Of a DNA stretch of 64,000 nucleotides, positions 40,462 to 49,152 are shown one piece after another. Positions within the stretch are counted from its first letter, which is position 1, and each line of letters starts with the position of its first letter. Under the pieces are notes generated by a model. It worked only from the letters and a program-made list of their open reading frames with translations, made no database searches and was not told where the DNA came from. The stretch comes from Streptomyces sp. D2-8 (GTDB lineage Bacteria > Actinomycetota > Actinomycetes > Streptomycetales > Streptomycetaceae), in contig NZ_JAAHBP010000020.1 in assembly GCF_023184515.1 (NCBI RefSeq), positions 1 to 64,000 of the forward strand. The letters are read 5' to 3'. The position numbers and the translations under genes were made by a program.

Positions 40462-41400
40462 GTGGCAGTCAAGGGCAGCCCGGGACCTGGAGATGCCTGG
40501 CTCGCCGGCGGTGCGCTCGGCGCCGCCGGCCTGCTCGCCCTGCACTCGGCCGTGCCCAACGGGGCCGGACGGATGGGGAGCCTGCTGGAGACGTTCCTGC
40601 CGTGGCTGGGGGTGACCGTGCCCCTGCTCAGCTGCCTCGCCCTGCTCAGGCGGTCGAGGGCGGGGCTGCTCGCCTGCCTGGCGCCCGTGGGCGTGTGGCT
40701 CTGGATGTTCGGCGGGATGTGGTTCTCCCCGGCCCCTGGCCCGTACGACCTGAGCGTCGTCCAGCACAACGTGGCCGACGACAACACCGACCCCTCCGGC
40801 ACCGCACGGGCCCTGCTCGCCACCCGCGCCGGCCTGATCGCCGTGCAGGAACTGACGCCCGCGGCGCGGCCCGCGTACCAGGACATCCTGGGCGGCTCCC
40901 ATCCGCATCGGGCGGTGCACGGCACGGTCGGGCTCTGGTCGACGTATCCGCTGTCGGACGTGCGGCCGGTGGACATCCGGCCCGAGGGCTTCCCGGAGAG
41001 CTGGCGGCGCGGTCTGCGGGCCACGGTGTCCGCGCCGGGCGGCGAGCTCGCGGTGTACGTGGTCCATCTGCCGTCCGTGCGCCTGGGCCCGGCGGGCCTC
41101 ACCTCCGCGGCCCGTGACGAGAGCGCGGCCCTGCTCGGGGCCCGGATCGCCGACGACCCGGCCGGCCGGCTGCTGGTGGTGGGCGACCTCAACGGCACGG
41201 TGCAGGACCGCGGGCTCGGACCGCTCACGTCCCAACTGCAGGCCCCTCCCAGGGGATTCGCGTTCAGCTGGCCGGCCGCGTTGCCGGTGGCGAGGATCGA
41301 CCAGGTGCTGGGGCGCGATGCCGAGGTGACGGAGGTGTCGGCGCTGGCGGCGACCGGGAGCGATCACCGTCCGGTGCTGGGCCGGGTACGCCTGCGGTAG
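40462..41400 (+). CDS. Membrane-anchored endonuclease/exonuclease/phosphatase-family protein (VanJ-like)
   Basis: 312 residues. Three N-terminal helices (GGALGAAGLLALHS, FLPWLGVTVPLLSCLALL, GLLACLAPVGVWLWMFGG) are followed by an EEP domain. Its active-site pieces are VVQHNVAD, AVQEL (Glu ligand), VVHLPS, VVGDLNGT and the final GSDHRPV. The helices-plus-EEP layout is that of VanJ, a teicoplanin-resistance protein thought to act on undecaprenyl-pyrophosphate lipids. GGGAG precedes the GTG. It is 8 bp from the beta-lactamase, so a shared cell-wall role is plausible but inferred. Confidence 0.82.
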   Translation: MAVKGSPGPGDAWLAGGALGAAGLLALHSAVPNGAGRMGSLLETFLPWLGVTVPLLSCLALLRRSRAGLLACLAPVGVWLWMFGGMWFSPAPGPYDLSVVQHNVADDNTDPSGTARALLATRAGLIAVQELTPAARPAYQDILGGSHPHRAVHGTVGLWSTYPLSDVRPVDIRPEGFPESWRRGLRATVSAPGGELAVYVVHLPSVRLGPAGLTSAARDESAALLGARIADDPAGRLLVVGDLNGTVQDRGLGPLTSQLQAPPRGFAFSWPAALPVARIDQVLGRDAEVTEVSALAATGSDHRPVLGRVRLR

Positions 41401-41476
41401 GCGTCAGGGGTGCGCCGGGCTCGCCCGGGGGACAATCTCGGTAAGGCGCAAGGCCAGCCTCGTCTGGGAGGTCCCC

Positions 41477-42151
41477 ATGCCGCTCCGTTCCGGCAAGGTG
41501 CCGCGGGACACCGTGCACCATCCGCTGTTCGCACGCTGCTACGCCCGGGTCAGTGTGGCCGCCGAGACCCGGATGGGTATGGGCGGGATACGCGAGAGAC
41601 TGCTGGGGGGGCTGTCCGGGCGGGTGATCGAGATCGGCGCCGGCAACGGGCTGAACTTCGCGCACTACCCGGGCAGCGTCGCGGAGGTCGTGGCGATCGA
41701 ACCGGAGCGGCGGCTGCGGCACCTGGCCGTGGAGGCCGCGCTGCGTGCCGAGGTGCCGGTGGACGTGGTGCCGGGTGTGGCCGAGGCACTGCCGGTCAAG
41801 AGCGAGGGCTTCGACGCGGCCGTGGTGTCGCTGGTGCTGTGCAGTGTGCGGGACGTGCCCCGGGCGCTCGGGGAGCTGCGGCGGGTGCTGCGGCCGGGCG
41901 GCGAGGTGCGGTTCTTCGAGCACGGCCGGGGCGGCGGCCGGGTGATGACCTTCACGCAGCACGCGCTGGACCGGACGGTGTGGCCGGTGCTGAGCGGGGG
42001 CTGCCATGTGGCGCGGGAGCCGGTGCGGGCGCTGCGGGACGCCGGGTTCGAACTCGGGCCCTACCGGCAGGTGCTGATGCCCGCGGAGGGGCCGCGGCTG
42101 CCCAGTTCGTACTGCGTGCTCGGCACGGCGTGGCGCCCTGCCGGCGGGTAG
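41477..42151 (+). CDS. Class I SAM-dependent methyltransferase
   Basis: 224 residues. The SAM loop is VIEIGAGNGLNFAHYPG, with VVAIEPERRLRHLA after it. ALPVKSEGFDAAVVSLVLCSV and LGELRRVLRPGGEVRFFEHG are the Methyltransf_11 signatures. The substrate is unknown; similar proteins include lipid and quinone methylases. It stops 1 bp before the convergent toxin gene. Confidence 0.88.
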   Translation: MPLRSGKVPRDTVHHPLFARCYARVSVAAETRMGMGGIRERLLGGLSGRVIEIGAGNGLNFAHYPGSVAEVVAIEPERRLRHLAVEAALRAEVPVDVVPGVAEALPVKSEGFDAAVVSLVLCSVRDVPRALGELRRVLRPGGEVRFFEHGRGGGRVMTFTQHALDRTVWPVLSGGCHVAREPVRALRDAGFELGPYRQVLMPAEGPRLPSSYCVLGTAWRPAGG

Positions 42152-42152
42152 G

Positions 42153-42527
42153 TCACAGGCTCCACTGGCGCAGTTCCTGCTCGATGTCCCGGACGGACGC
42201 CTCGCCGCTCTTGACCAGCCGGGCGAGGTCGCGGACCTGCTCGGGTGAGGTGACGACCTTGGCGCCGCTGGCGACGAGGTAGGCGTAGGCGACGGCGGAG
42301 GCGAACAGGGCGTTGGAGCGTTCCAGCGCGGGGACGTGGAGGAGGAGCTGGAGCAGGGCGGCGGCGCGGGCGTGCGGACTGTCGTAGACGGGGACGTCGA
42401 ATATGGCGGCCTGGTGGCGGGCGACGGCGGCGACGAGGGCTCCCCAGTCGGTGACCTGGGGGTCTCCGGGGGTCTTCTGCTCGGCGAGCATCAGCAGCCA
42501 GGCGAGGTCGATCTCGAGGTTGTTCAA
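42153..42527 (-). CDS. Fic/Doc-like toxin with degenerate active motif
   Basis: 124 residues from TTG 42527 (MNNLEIDLAWLLMLAEQKTP). The fold region is LLQLLLHVPALERSNALFAS and AVAYAYLVASG, which recalls Doc (H...N.R.A....L..NG). The canonical HxFx(D/E)GNxR is not present: His and Asn are eight residues apart and no Arg follows. I recall such proteins being annotated as Fic-family toxin components in Streptomyces. It starts 4 bp after the stop of a ribbon-helix-helix gene, which fits a toxin-antitoxin pair. Confidence 0.75.
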   Translation of the reverse strand: MNNLEIDLAWLLMLAEQKTPGDPQVTDWGALVAAVARHQAAIFDVPVYDSPHARAAALLQLLLHVPALERSNALFASAVAYAYLVASGAKVVTSPEQVRDLARLVKSGEASVRDIEQELRQWSL

Positions 42528-42531
42528 CGGT

Positions 42532-42810
42532 TCAGTGCCGACCTTCGCGCGTGCCCTCGTGGTTCTCCGCCACTCGCGACGTCGTCGCTCGAGCGGGGGC
42601 ACCCCCGTCGAACTCCTCGGCGAAGACGGACTCGTACTGCTTCATGAAGTCCGCGGCGGCCTCCACGAAGGTGTGGCCCACCTCGCCGGTGTCCTGTCTG
42701 ACCAGCTCCTCGATGTAGCGGTTGACGCTCATCCCGCGGGCCAGGGCGCGTTCACGGGCGGCGCGGGCGGTGCCCTCGTCGACTCGCACGTTCAGCTGGG
42801 TCTTCGCCAT
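42532..42810 (-). CDS. Ribbon-helix-helix antitoxin
   Basis: 92 residues. The N-terminus AKTQLNVRVDEGTARAARER with ALARGMSVNRYIEELVRQ is an RHH (Arc/CopG-type) DNA-binding fold. The C-terminal half (VEAAADFMKQYESVFAEEFDG) should bind the toxin. The gene precedes its toxin by 4 bp. A short sequence CTAGCGCGCAGACGCTAGCG, an inverted repeat of GCTAGCG-type arms around 42820-42839, lies just upstream of the start and may be its operator. Confidence 0.85.
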   Translation of the reverse strand: MAKTQLNVRVDEGTARAARERALARGMSVNRYIEELVRQDTGEVGHTFVEAAADFMKQYESVFAEEFDGGAPARATTSRVAENHEGTREGRH

Positions 42811-42945
42811 ACCTCGAAGCTAGCGCGCAGACGCTAGCGCCGGCAAGGGCGGAGTCCGCCCCGCGGAGGATACCGAGTGTGGGCCGGGTCACATTACCCT
42901 CGGGCAGGGCCAGGAGGTCCTGACGTCCACCCAGAGGAGGCGGCC

Positions 42946-43761
42946 TTGTCCACACCTGCTGCGGAGCACGCTCCCGGCCTCGCGCCGGCCGACGGGATCG
43001 CGGCCCGCGCCCGCGGTCTGACCAAGGCGTACGGATCGGGCGAGACGACCGTCCTCGCACTCGATTCGGTGGACGTGGACGTCGTCCGGGGCCGGTTCAC
43101 CGCCGTGATGGGCCCGTCGGGCTCCGGGAAGTCCACGCTGATGCATTGCCTGGCCGGGCTCGACACCGTCTCGGCCGGTCAGGTGTGGCTGGGCGACACG
43201 GAGATCACGGGGCTGAGGGAGCGCGAGCTGACGCGACTGCGCCGCGACCGGATCGGGTTCATGTTCCAGTCGTTCAACCTCATCCCGACCCTGAACGCGC
43301 TGGAGAACATCACCCTGCCCATGGACATCGCGGGCCGGAAGGCCGACGGGAAGTGGCTGGACCAGGTGATCGACACTCTGGGCCTGCGGGACCGCCTCGG
43401 GCACCGGCCGTCGCAGCTCTCCGGCGGGCAGCAGCAGCGCGTGGCCTGCGCGCGGGCGCTGGCCTCCCGGCCCGAGCTGATCTTCGCGGACGAGCCGACC
43501 GGCAACCTCGACTCGCGCGCCGGCCTGGAGGTGCTCGGCTTCCTGCGCGAGGCGGTGGACCAGCTCGGGCAGACCGTCGTCATGGTCACCCACGACCCGG
43601 GCGCCGCCGCCCACTCGGACCTGGTGCTCTTCCTCGGGGACGGCCGGATCGTCGACGAGATGCAGCGCCCCACGGCGGAGGCGGTCCTGGAGCGGATGAA
43701 GCGGTTCGACGTGATCCGCACCCGGTACGAGGACGCCCCGGCGTCACCCGAGGAGAGCTGA
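42946..43761 (+). CDS. ABC transporter ATPase (MacB/LolD type)
   Basis: 271 residues. Walker A GPSGSGKSTLMH, Q-loop FMFQSFNLIPTLNALEN, signature LSGGQQQRVA, Walker B LIFADEPTGNLDS and the switch His in VTHDPGAAA. NLIPTLNALEN plus GNLDSR mark the LolD/MacB group that works with FtsX-like permeases. The TTG start has AGAGGAGG 5 bp before it. The permease gene starts 4 bp after its stop. Confidence 0.94.
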   Translation: MSTPAAEHAPGLAPADGIAARARGLTKAYGSGETTVLALDSVDVDVVRGRFTAVMGPSGSGKSTLMHCLAGLDTVSAGQVWLGDTEITGLRERELTRLRRDRIGFMFQSFNLIPTLNALENITLPMDIAGRKADGKWLDQVIDTLGLRDRLGHRPSQLSGGQQQRVACARALASRPELIFADEPTGNLDSRAGLEVLGFLREAVDQLGQTVVMVTHDPGAAAHSDLVLFLGDGRIVDEMQRPTAEAVLERMKRFDVIRTRYEDAPASPEES

Positions 43762-43765
43762 GTCC

Positions 43766-46333
43766 GTGCTCAAGGCGACCCTGCGGAGCTTCCTGGCGCA
43801 CAAGGGGCGGCTGCTGCTCTCCGCGCTCGCCGTCCTGCTGTCCGTCGCGTTCGTCACGGGGAGCCTGATCTTCTCGGACACCGTCAGCCGCACGTTCGAC
43901 CGGCTGTTCGCCTCCACCGCGGCCGATGTCACGGTCAGCCCGAAGGAGGACCTCGACGAGGCGGTACCCTCCGGCCGGACGGCCACCCTGCCGGCGGCGC
44001 TCGCCGAACGCGTCCGGAAGATCGACGGGGTCGCGGCGGCCCGCGCCGACGTGGACGTCGACGGCCTCACGGTCGTCGACGAGAGGAACGAACCGGTCGG
44101 CCCGACCACCGGGGCGCCGACGCTCGGCAACGCCTGGAACCCGAACGAGCGCAGCCCCGTGAAGCTGACCTCGGGCCATGCCCCGCGCGGTCCCGCCCAG
44201 GCCCTGCTCGACTCCGAGACCGCCGGCCGCAAGAACGTGCGCATCGGTGACACCCTCACCGTCATTGCGCCCCCCGGGTCGTTCCAGGTCCGGGTGGTCG
44301 GCATCGTCACGTTCACGACCACCAACCCCGGCTCCGCGCTGCTCTACTTCGACACCCCCACGGCGCAGACGAAGTTGCTGGGCCGGGCGGGGACGGCCAC
44401 CGGCATCTCGGTCGACGCGGCGCAGGGCGTCGGCGACGAGCAGCTCAAACAGCGCGTGGCCGACGCGCTCGGCGCGCACACCTACGACTTCAGGACGGCC
44501 GACGAGCAGGCCGAGTCGGACGTCGAGCGGCTGGGCGGGTTCCTCGACGTCATCAAGTACGTGATGCTCGGCTTCGCCGGGATCGCCGTGCTGGTCGGCG
44601 TGTTCCTGATCGTCAACACCTTCTCCATGCTCATCGCCCAGCGCACCCGCGAACTGGGCCTGCTGCGCGCGCTGGGTGCCAACCGGAGCCAGGTCCGGCG
44701 TTCGGTGCTCACCGAGGCCCTGCTGCTCGGGCTGGTCGGCTCCACGCTGGGGCTCGCCGCGGGCATCGGGCTCGCGGCCGGGCTGATCGCGCTGATGGGC
44801 CTGCTCGGCATGAACATCGACGCCGACGAGATGGAGATCGGCTGGGTGACCCCGGTGGCGGCGTACGTCGTCGGGCTCGGCGTCACCTTCGTCGCCGCGT
44901 ACCTCCCGGCGCGGCGGGCCGCGGGTGTGTCGCCGATGGCCGCGCTCTCGGACACCGAGGTCGCGGGGGTGGGCCGGCCGCTGCGGGTGCGTGCGGTGGC
45001 GGGCGGGCTCGTCGGGGCGGCCGGGGCGGCGGCGCTCGCGGGCTGCGCGGTGTCGCGGCAGACGTCGTCGGCGGCGTCCCTGCTGGGGCTCGGTGTGGTG
45101 CTCACCCTGATCGCGACCGTGATCGCCGGGCCGCTGCTGGTGCGTCCGGTGATCCGGGTGCTCGGCGCGGGCTTTCCCGCGCTGTTCGGGTCGATCGGCC
45201 GGATGAGCCAGCGCAACGCCCTGCGCAATCCCCGCCGTACCGGGGCCACCGCTGCGGCCCTGATGGTGGGGATCGCCCTGGTGGGCGGGATGTCGGTGGC
45301 GAGCGAGTCGATGACCGCGTCGTTCGACCGGCAGATCGACAAGACGCTGGGCGCCGACTTCGTGATCCAGAACACCAACTTCCGGCCGTTCCCGCAGGAG
45401 GTCACCGACAAGGTGCGCGGCACCGACGGCGTGGGCCTGGTCGTGCGCGGGCGGTTCACACCGGTCGCGGTGCGCCTCCCGGACGGGGACCGCGTGGAGA
45501 CGACCGCCGCGGGCTACGATCCGCGGCTCGACGAGGTCGCCGACATCGCCTACGCGCAGGGGGACTCCGCGGCCGCGCTCGCGAGCGGGCACCTGGCCAT
45601 GGACCGGGACTTCGCACGCGACCACGGGGTGCGGGTGGGCAGCACCCTCCCGGTGGAGTTCCCGGGCGGCCGCTCGGCCGAGCTTTCGGTCGGCGCGCTC
45701 ACCGACCAGGACTCCGCCGAGGGGTTCGGCACCCAGGGCGGGCTGTTCTTCGGGCTCGACACCCTGGTGCGGTACGCGCCGGGCGGGCAGGACTCCGCCC
45801 TGTACGTCAACGCCGGGGCCGGCACGAGCGACGGCGACCTGCGCGCGAACCTGGAGGAGACCCTGGATCCCTACCCGCAGGTGCAGGTGCGGGACCTGGC
45901 CGACTACAAGCAGCTGGTCCGCGACCAGATCGCCGTCCTGCTGTACCTCGTGTACGCGCTGCTCGGGCTGGCGATCATCATCGCGGTGCTGGGCGTGGTC
46001 AACACCCTCGCGCTGTCGGTCGTCGAACGCACCCGGGAGATCGGGCTGTTGCGGGCCATCGGGCTCGCCCGGCGCCAGCTGCGGCGGATGATCCGGCTGG
46101 AGTCGGTGGTGATCGCGGTGTTCGGCGCGGTCCTCGGACTGGTGCTGGGGCTGGTGTGGGGGGTGTGCATGCAACAGGTGCTGGCGCTCCAGGGTATGAC
46201 GGCCCTGGCGATCCCGTGGGTCACGATCGTGCTGGTGGTGGTCGGCTCGGCGGTGGTCGGGGTCGTGGCGGCCCTGCTGCCGGCGTTGCGCGCGTCCCGC
46301 ATGAACGTCCTGGCGGCCATCGCGCACGAGTGA
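43766..46333 (+). CDS. FtsX-like ABC permease with two FtsX domains
   Basis: 855 residues. An N-terminal helix (LLLSALAVLLSVAFVTGSLI) is followed by a large extracytoplasmic domain (about 35-255), three helices with ERTRELGLLRALG-type QRTRELGLLRALGANR, then a second extracytoplasmic domain (about 525-715) and a second FtsX core with ERTREIGLLRAIG. Such mechanotransmission transporters export lipids or peptides or resist antimicrobials. The GTG start directly follows the ATPase gene. Substrate unknown. Confidence 0.93.
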   Translation: MLKATLRSFLAHKGRLLLSALAVLLSVAFVTGSLIFSDTVSRTFDRLFASTAADVTVSPKEDLDEAVPSGRTATLPAALAERVRKIDGVAAARADVDVDGLTVVDERNEPVGPTTGAPTLGNAWNPNERSPVKLTSGHAPRGPAQALLDSETAGRKNVRIGDTLTVIAPPGSFQVRVVGIVTFTTTNPGSALLYFDTPTAQTKLLGRAGTATGISVDAAQGVGDEQLKQRVADALGAHTYDFRTADEQAESDVERLGGFLDVIKYVMLGFAGIAVLVGVFLIVNTFSMLIAQRTRELGLLRALGANRSQVRRSVLTEALLLGLVGSTLGLAAGIGLAAGLIALMGLLGMNIDADEMEIGWVTPVAAYVVGLGVTFVAAYLPARRAAGVSPMAALSDTEVAGVGRPLRVRAVAGGLVGAAGAAALAGCAVSRQTSSAASLLGLGVVLTLIATVIAGPLLVRPVIRVLGAGFPALFGSIGRMSQRNALRNPRRTGATAAALMVGIALVGGMSVASESMTASFDRQIDKTLGADFVIQNTNFRPFPQEVTDKVRGTDGVGLVVRGRFTPVAVRLPDGDRVETTAAGYDPRLDEVADIAYAQGDSAAALASGHLAMDRDFARDHGVRVGSTLPVEFPGGRSAELSVGALTDQDSAEGFGTQGGLFFGLDTLVRYAPGGQDSALYVNAGAGTSDGDLRANLEETLDPYPQVQVRDLADYKQLVRDQIAVLLYLVYALLGLAIIIAVLGVVNTLALSVVERTREIGLLRAIGLARRQLRRMIRLESVVIAVFGAVLGLVLGLVWGVCMQQVLALQGMTALAIPWVTIVLVVVGSAVVGVVAALLPALRASRMNVLAAIAHE

Positions 46334-46388
46334 GGTCCGCATGCTGAAACGGTCTGTCACGGGTCGCCGTGCATGATCTGATCTTGGA

Positions 46389-46814
46389 ATGACCGACGTG
46401 CGCATCCGGGCCGCGACGCCCGAGGATCTCGACTCCGTGCTGGCCTTCTGGAAGGTGGCCGCCGAGGGCACGAGCATCAGCGACGACCGCGCCGGTGTGG
46501 AGCGGCTGGTCGCGCGTGACCCCGGGGCGCTGATCCTGGCCGAACTCGGCGGCGAACTGGCCGGCACGGTGATCGCCGGGTTCGACGGCTGGCGCTGCCA
46601 TCTGTACCGGCTGGCCGTGCACCCGGACCACCGCCGCCAGGGCATCGCCTCCGCGCTGCTCGGCGCCGCGGAGGAGCGGTTCGTACGGCTCGGCGGGCGC
46701 CGCGCGGACGCGATGGTGCTCACCCGCAACGAGACCGCGCACCGGGCGTGGGACGCCGCCGGATACGGGCCCGAGGAACAGTGGCGGCGCTGGGTGAAGC
46801 CGCTCACCGGCTGA
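46389..46814 (+). CDS. GNAT-family acetyltransferase
   Basis: 141 residues. The acetyl-CoA loop is RLAVHPDHRRQGIASALLGA (RxxGxA type), followed by VLTRNETAHRAWDAAGYGPEEQ (in part), the usual GNAT end. The substrate is unknown; the close RimI-like layout could indicate protein or small-amine acetylation. It lies alone between the FtsX permease and a convergent TetR gene. Confidence 0.88.
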   Translation: MTDVRIRAATPEDLDSVLAFWKVAAEGTSISDDRAGVERLVARDPGALILAELGGELAGTVIAGFDGWRCHLYRLAVHPDHRRQGIASALLGAAEERFVRLGGRRADAMVLTRNETAHRAWDAAGYGPEEQWRRWVKPLTG

Positions 46815-46875
46815 GCCCGTGCCCTCGGCGCGACAAAGTCGCCGCCTACTGCCGACGAATCTCTGACTCAGGTCA

Positions 46876-47433
46876 CTAGACGCCGCGCAGGACTCCGGCC
46901 ACGAGCCGCCGGGCGTAGGCGGCGTCGAGGCCGTCCGGGCGGAACAGGATGCGGTACATCATGGGCGCGACGACCTGGTCGATGACCGACTCGGTGTCGG
47001 GGGTCCGCTCCCCGCGCCGGGTCGCGCGGGTGAGGATGACGTCGATCTGCTCGGCGGCGTAGGCCGAACACCGCCCGGCGTTGCCGCCGTCCGGGTCGCC
47101 GAGCAGGGCGTCGCGGATGTAGGCGCGGCCGGCGGGTGAGGCCATCTCGTCGAGGAACTGCTCGGCCCAGGACGTCAGGTCGGTCGGCAGGGTGCCGTGG
47201 TCCCCGGGTGTGGTGTCGGGCCGCAGCCGCTCGACCGCCACGTCCGACAACAGCTCCTGGAGGTCTCCCCAGCGGCGGTAGATCGTCGACGGTGTCACAC
47301 CGGCGCGCTGGGCGACCAGGGGCACGGTCAGGGCGTCCCGGCCGACCTCGGCGGCGAGTTCGCGCACGGCCGTGTGGACCGACGCCTGGACCCGGGCGCT
47401 GCGGCCGCCGGGGCGCACCATCTGTCTGCTCAC
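46876..47433 (-). CDS. TetR family transcriptional regulator
   Basis: 185 residues from GTG 47433 (VSRQMVRPGGRSARVQ), with AAGGTGGG just upstream. The helix-turn-helix is LTVPLVAQRAGVTPSTIYRRWG (shown in part). The C-terminal part resembles TetR_C_16-type proteins. It is the last gene of the AtzG-like/amidase/TetR operon, 10 bp after the amidase. A perfect 21-bp inverted repeat sits at the operon's divergent promoter and is its likely target. Confidence 0.9.
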   Translation of the reverse strand: MSRQMVRPGGRSARVQASVHTAVRELAAEVGRDALTVPLVAQRAGVTPSTIYRRWGDLQELLSDVAVERLRPDTTPGDHGTLPTDLTSWAEQFLDEMASPAGRAYIRDALLGDPDGGNAGRCSAYAAEQIDVILTRATRRGERTPDTESVIDQVVAPMMYRILFRPDGLDAAYARRLVAGVLRGV

Positions 47434-47443
47434 GGATCCCACC

Positions 47444-48862
47444 TTAAAGCGCATCCATGGCTTTTGTCGTCGGCGGTACGGGCGCGAGCGAGCGGGCGGG
47501 CCGGGTCGACTCGTAGGCGTGGCCGACCCGCAGGAGCAGGCTCTCTTCGAGCGGCCGGCCGACGAGCTGCATGCCGATCGGGAGGCCTGCCGTGTCGTGG
47601 CCGACGGGTACGGACAGGGACGGCACGCCGGTGATGTTGGCGGGGGCGGAGAGCCGCACATAGGCGTCGGAGACGCCCTCGACGGTGCCGTCGGTCCAGG
47701 TGATCGTCTCCTGGCCGGCCCGGACCGCGGTCGCCGGGACGGTGGGGGCGGCGATGAGGTCGACGTCCCGCAGCAGGCGGGCCCACTCCTGCCGCATGAG
47801 GGTGCGGGAGCGCTGGGCGCGCAGATAGTCCCCGGCGGGCATCAGCTCCCCGGCCTCCAGCAGGACGCGAACGTCGTCCTGGTAGAGCTCGGGGACCGCG
47901 CGCAGGGTGGCTTCGTGGTAGGCGGTGGCCTCGGGCACCATCAGGCCCCACTGGGTGGCCCGGACGTAGCGGGTCAGGGGGATCCCGACCTCGACGAGGC
48001 GTGCGCCGAGGGCCTCCAGTGCGTCGATCGCGCTCCGGACGGCGGCTTCCACCTCCGCGTCGACGTGCTCGAAGTAGTAGGTGCGCGGCACACCGATCCG
48101 CAGCCCGGTCAGATCCGTGCGGGAGCCCGGCCGATAGGCCGTGGGCGGTGCCGTCAGCGAGGCGGGGTCGCGGGGGTCGTGGCCGGCCAGGGCGGTGAGG
48201 ACGAGGGCCGCGTCCTCGGCGGTGCGGGTGATCGGGCCGACGTGGTCCAGGGACCAGGACAGGGAGGTCACGCCGTGGCGCGGGACGAGGCCGTAGGTCG
48301 GCTTGAGGCCGACGACGCCGTTGAGTGCGGCGGGCACCCGGATGGAACCGCCCGTGTCCGTGCCCAGGGCGAAGGTGGCCGTGCCCGCGGCGACGGCGAC
48401 GGCGGACCCGCCGCTGGAGCCGCCGGCGACCCGGTCCCGGTCCCAGGCATTGCCGGTCTGCGGGGTGGTCAGCCCGTAGGCGAACTCGTGGGTGTGGGTC
48501 TTGCCGACCAGGACGGCACCGGCCGCCGACAGGCGCGCGGCGACGGTGCTGTCGGCCGGTGCGCGGTGGCCGGCCCTGACCCGGGAACTGGCGGACGTCG
48601 CGGTGCCCGCGACATCGATCAGGTCCTTCAGGCCCATCGGGATGCCGTGCAGCGGGCCGCGGTGGCGACCGGCCGCGATGTCGCCCTCCGCCTCGCGCGC
48701 GGCCCGGCGGGCGCGCTCGGCGGTGACGGTGACGTAGGCCCCCGCCCGCGGCTCCACCCGCTCGATCCACTCCAGCACGGAGTCCACCAGCTCGACGGGG
48801 GACATCTGCCGGGCCCGGATCGCGTCGGCCGCGACGGCGAGGGTCATTTCATACGGCTGCAT
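47444..48862 (-). CDS. Amidase signature enzyme, AtzF/GatA-like
   Basis: 472 residues. The Ser-cisSer-Lys triad is visible: Lys in GLKDLIDVAG, Ser in GGSSGGSAVAVAAG and the nucleophile in TDTGGSIRVPA. It resembles the amidase domain of allophanate hydrolase and other GatA relatives. The small gene upstream encodes an AtzG-like (DUF4089) protein and overlaps it by 14 bp, an arrangement seen with AtzF-type hydrolases. GGAGG precedes ATG 48862. The amide substrate is unknown. The TetR gene follows. Confidence 0.9.
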   Translation of the reverse strand: MQPYEMTLAVAADAIRARQMSPVELVDSVLEWIERVEPRAGAYVTVTAERARRAAREAEGDIAAGRHRGPLHGIPMGLKDLIDVAGTATSASSRVRAGHRAPADSTVAARLSAAGAVLVGKTHTHEFAYGLTTPQTGNAWDRDRVAGGSSGGSAVAVAAGTATFALGTDTGGSIRVPAALNGVVGLKPTYGLVPRHGVTSLSWSLDHVGPITRTAEDAALVLTALAGHDPRDPASLTAPPTAYRPGSRTDLTGLRIGVPRTYYFEHVDAEVEAAVRSAIDALEALGARLVEVGIPLTRYVRATQWGLMVPEATAYHEATLRAVPELYQDDVRVLLEAGELMPAGDYLRAQRSRTLMRQEWARLLRDVDLIAAPTVPATAVRAGQETITWTDGTVEGVSDAYVRLSAPANITGVPSLSVPVGHDTAGLPIGMQLVGRPLEESLLLRVGHAYESTRPARSLAPVPPTTKAMDAL

Positions 48863-49052
48863 CGTGCGCCTCCGGTGCCGCGCGGTAGGCGGGGGCGGGC
48901 GGGGTCTCTCCGAAGTCCAGCTCGCGCAGGATCGCGACGACGTGGTGGATGTGGTCGGCGGTGGCCGCGACGGCGGTGCGGCGGTCGGCCGGCAGGACCA
49001 GCCCGGCGCGGAGCGCCCAGCGGGCCGCTTCGTGCGGCGTGAGGTCGGACAT
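48849..49052 (-). CDS. AtzG-like (DUF4089) small protein
   Basis: 67 residues: VLPADRRTAVAATADHIHHV and VAILRELDFGETPPAPAYRA are typical of DUF4089/AtzG, a small helical subunit that binds the amidase of the cyanuric-acid pathway. It overlaps the amidase gene by 14 bp and is the first gene of the operon. The promoter lies in 49053-49152, shared with the divergent MBL gene. Confidence 0.85.
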   Translation of the reverse strand: MSDLTPHEAARWALRAGLVLPADRRTAVAATADHIHHVVAILRELDFGETPPAPAYRAAPEAHDAAV

Positions 49053-49081
49053 GATCGCCCCCTATCCCAAAAGCCAACTGT

Positions 49082-49136
49082 TTGCGTTAGTGGACTGTAG
49101 GGCCTACCGTCGCGTTAACGCAAAGAGATTGCGTTA
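49082..49136. promoter_or_regulatory. Operator cluster between AtzG-like and MBL genes
   Basis: TAACGCAA (49116-49123) and TTGCGTTA (49129-49136) form a perfect inverted repeat with spacer AGAGA. A further TTGCGTTA half-site is at 49082-49089. The overlapping GCGTTAACGC (49112-49121) is also palindromic. The linked TetR protein is the likely binder of both divergent promoters. Confidence 0.75.
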
Positions 49137-49152
49137 GCCCGAAGGAGGAGCC

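Noticed and set aside
43586..46807. A 1073-codon open frame on the minus strand across the FtsX permease gene
   Set aside because: It is a mirror of the permease gene in G+C-rich DNA. Its translation is low-complexity (Arg, Ser, Pro, Ala) with no family motif, while the plus strand has two clear FtsX domains.
49082..49136. Direct repeats TTGCGTTA as an att site or IS end
   Set aside because: No integrase or transposase nearby, and the copies form an operator-like inverted repeat at a divergent promoter with a linked TetR.
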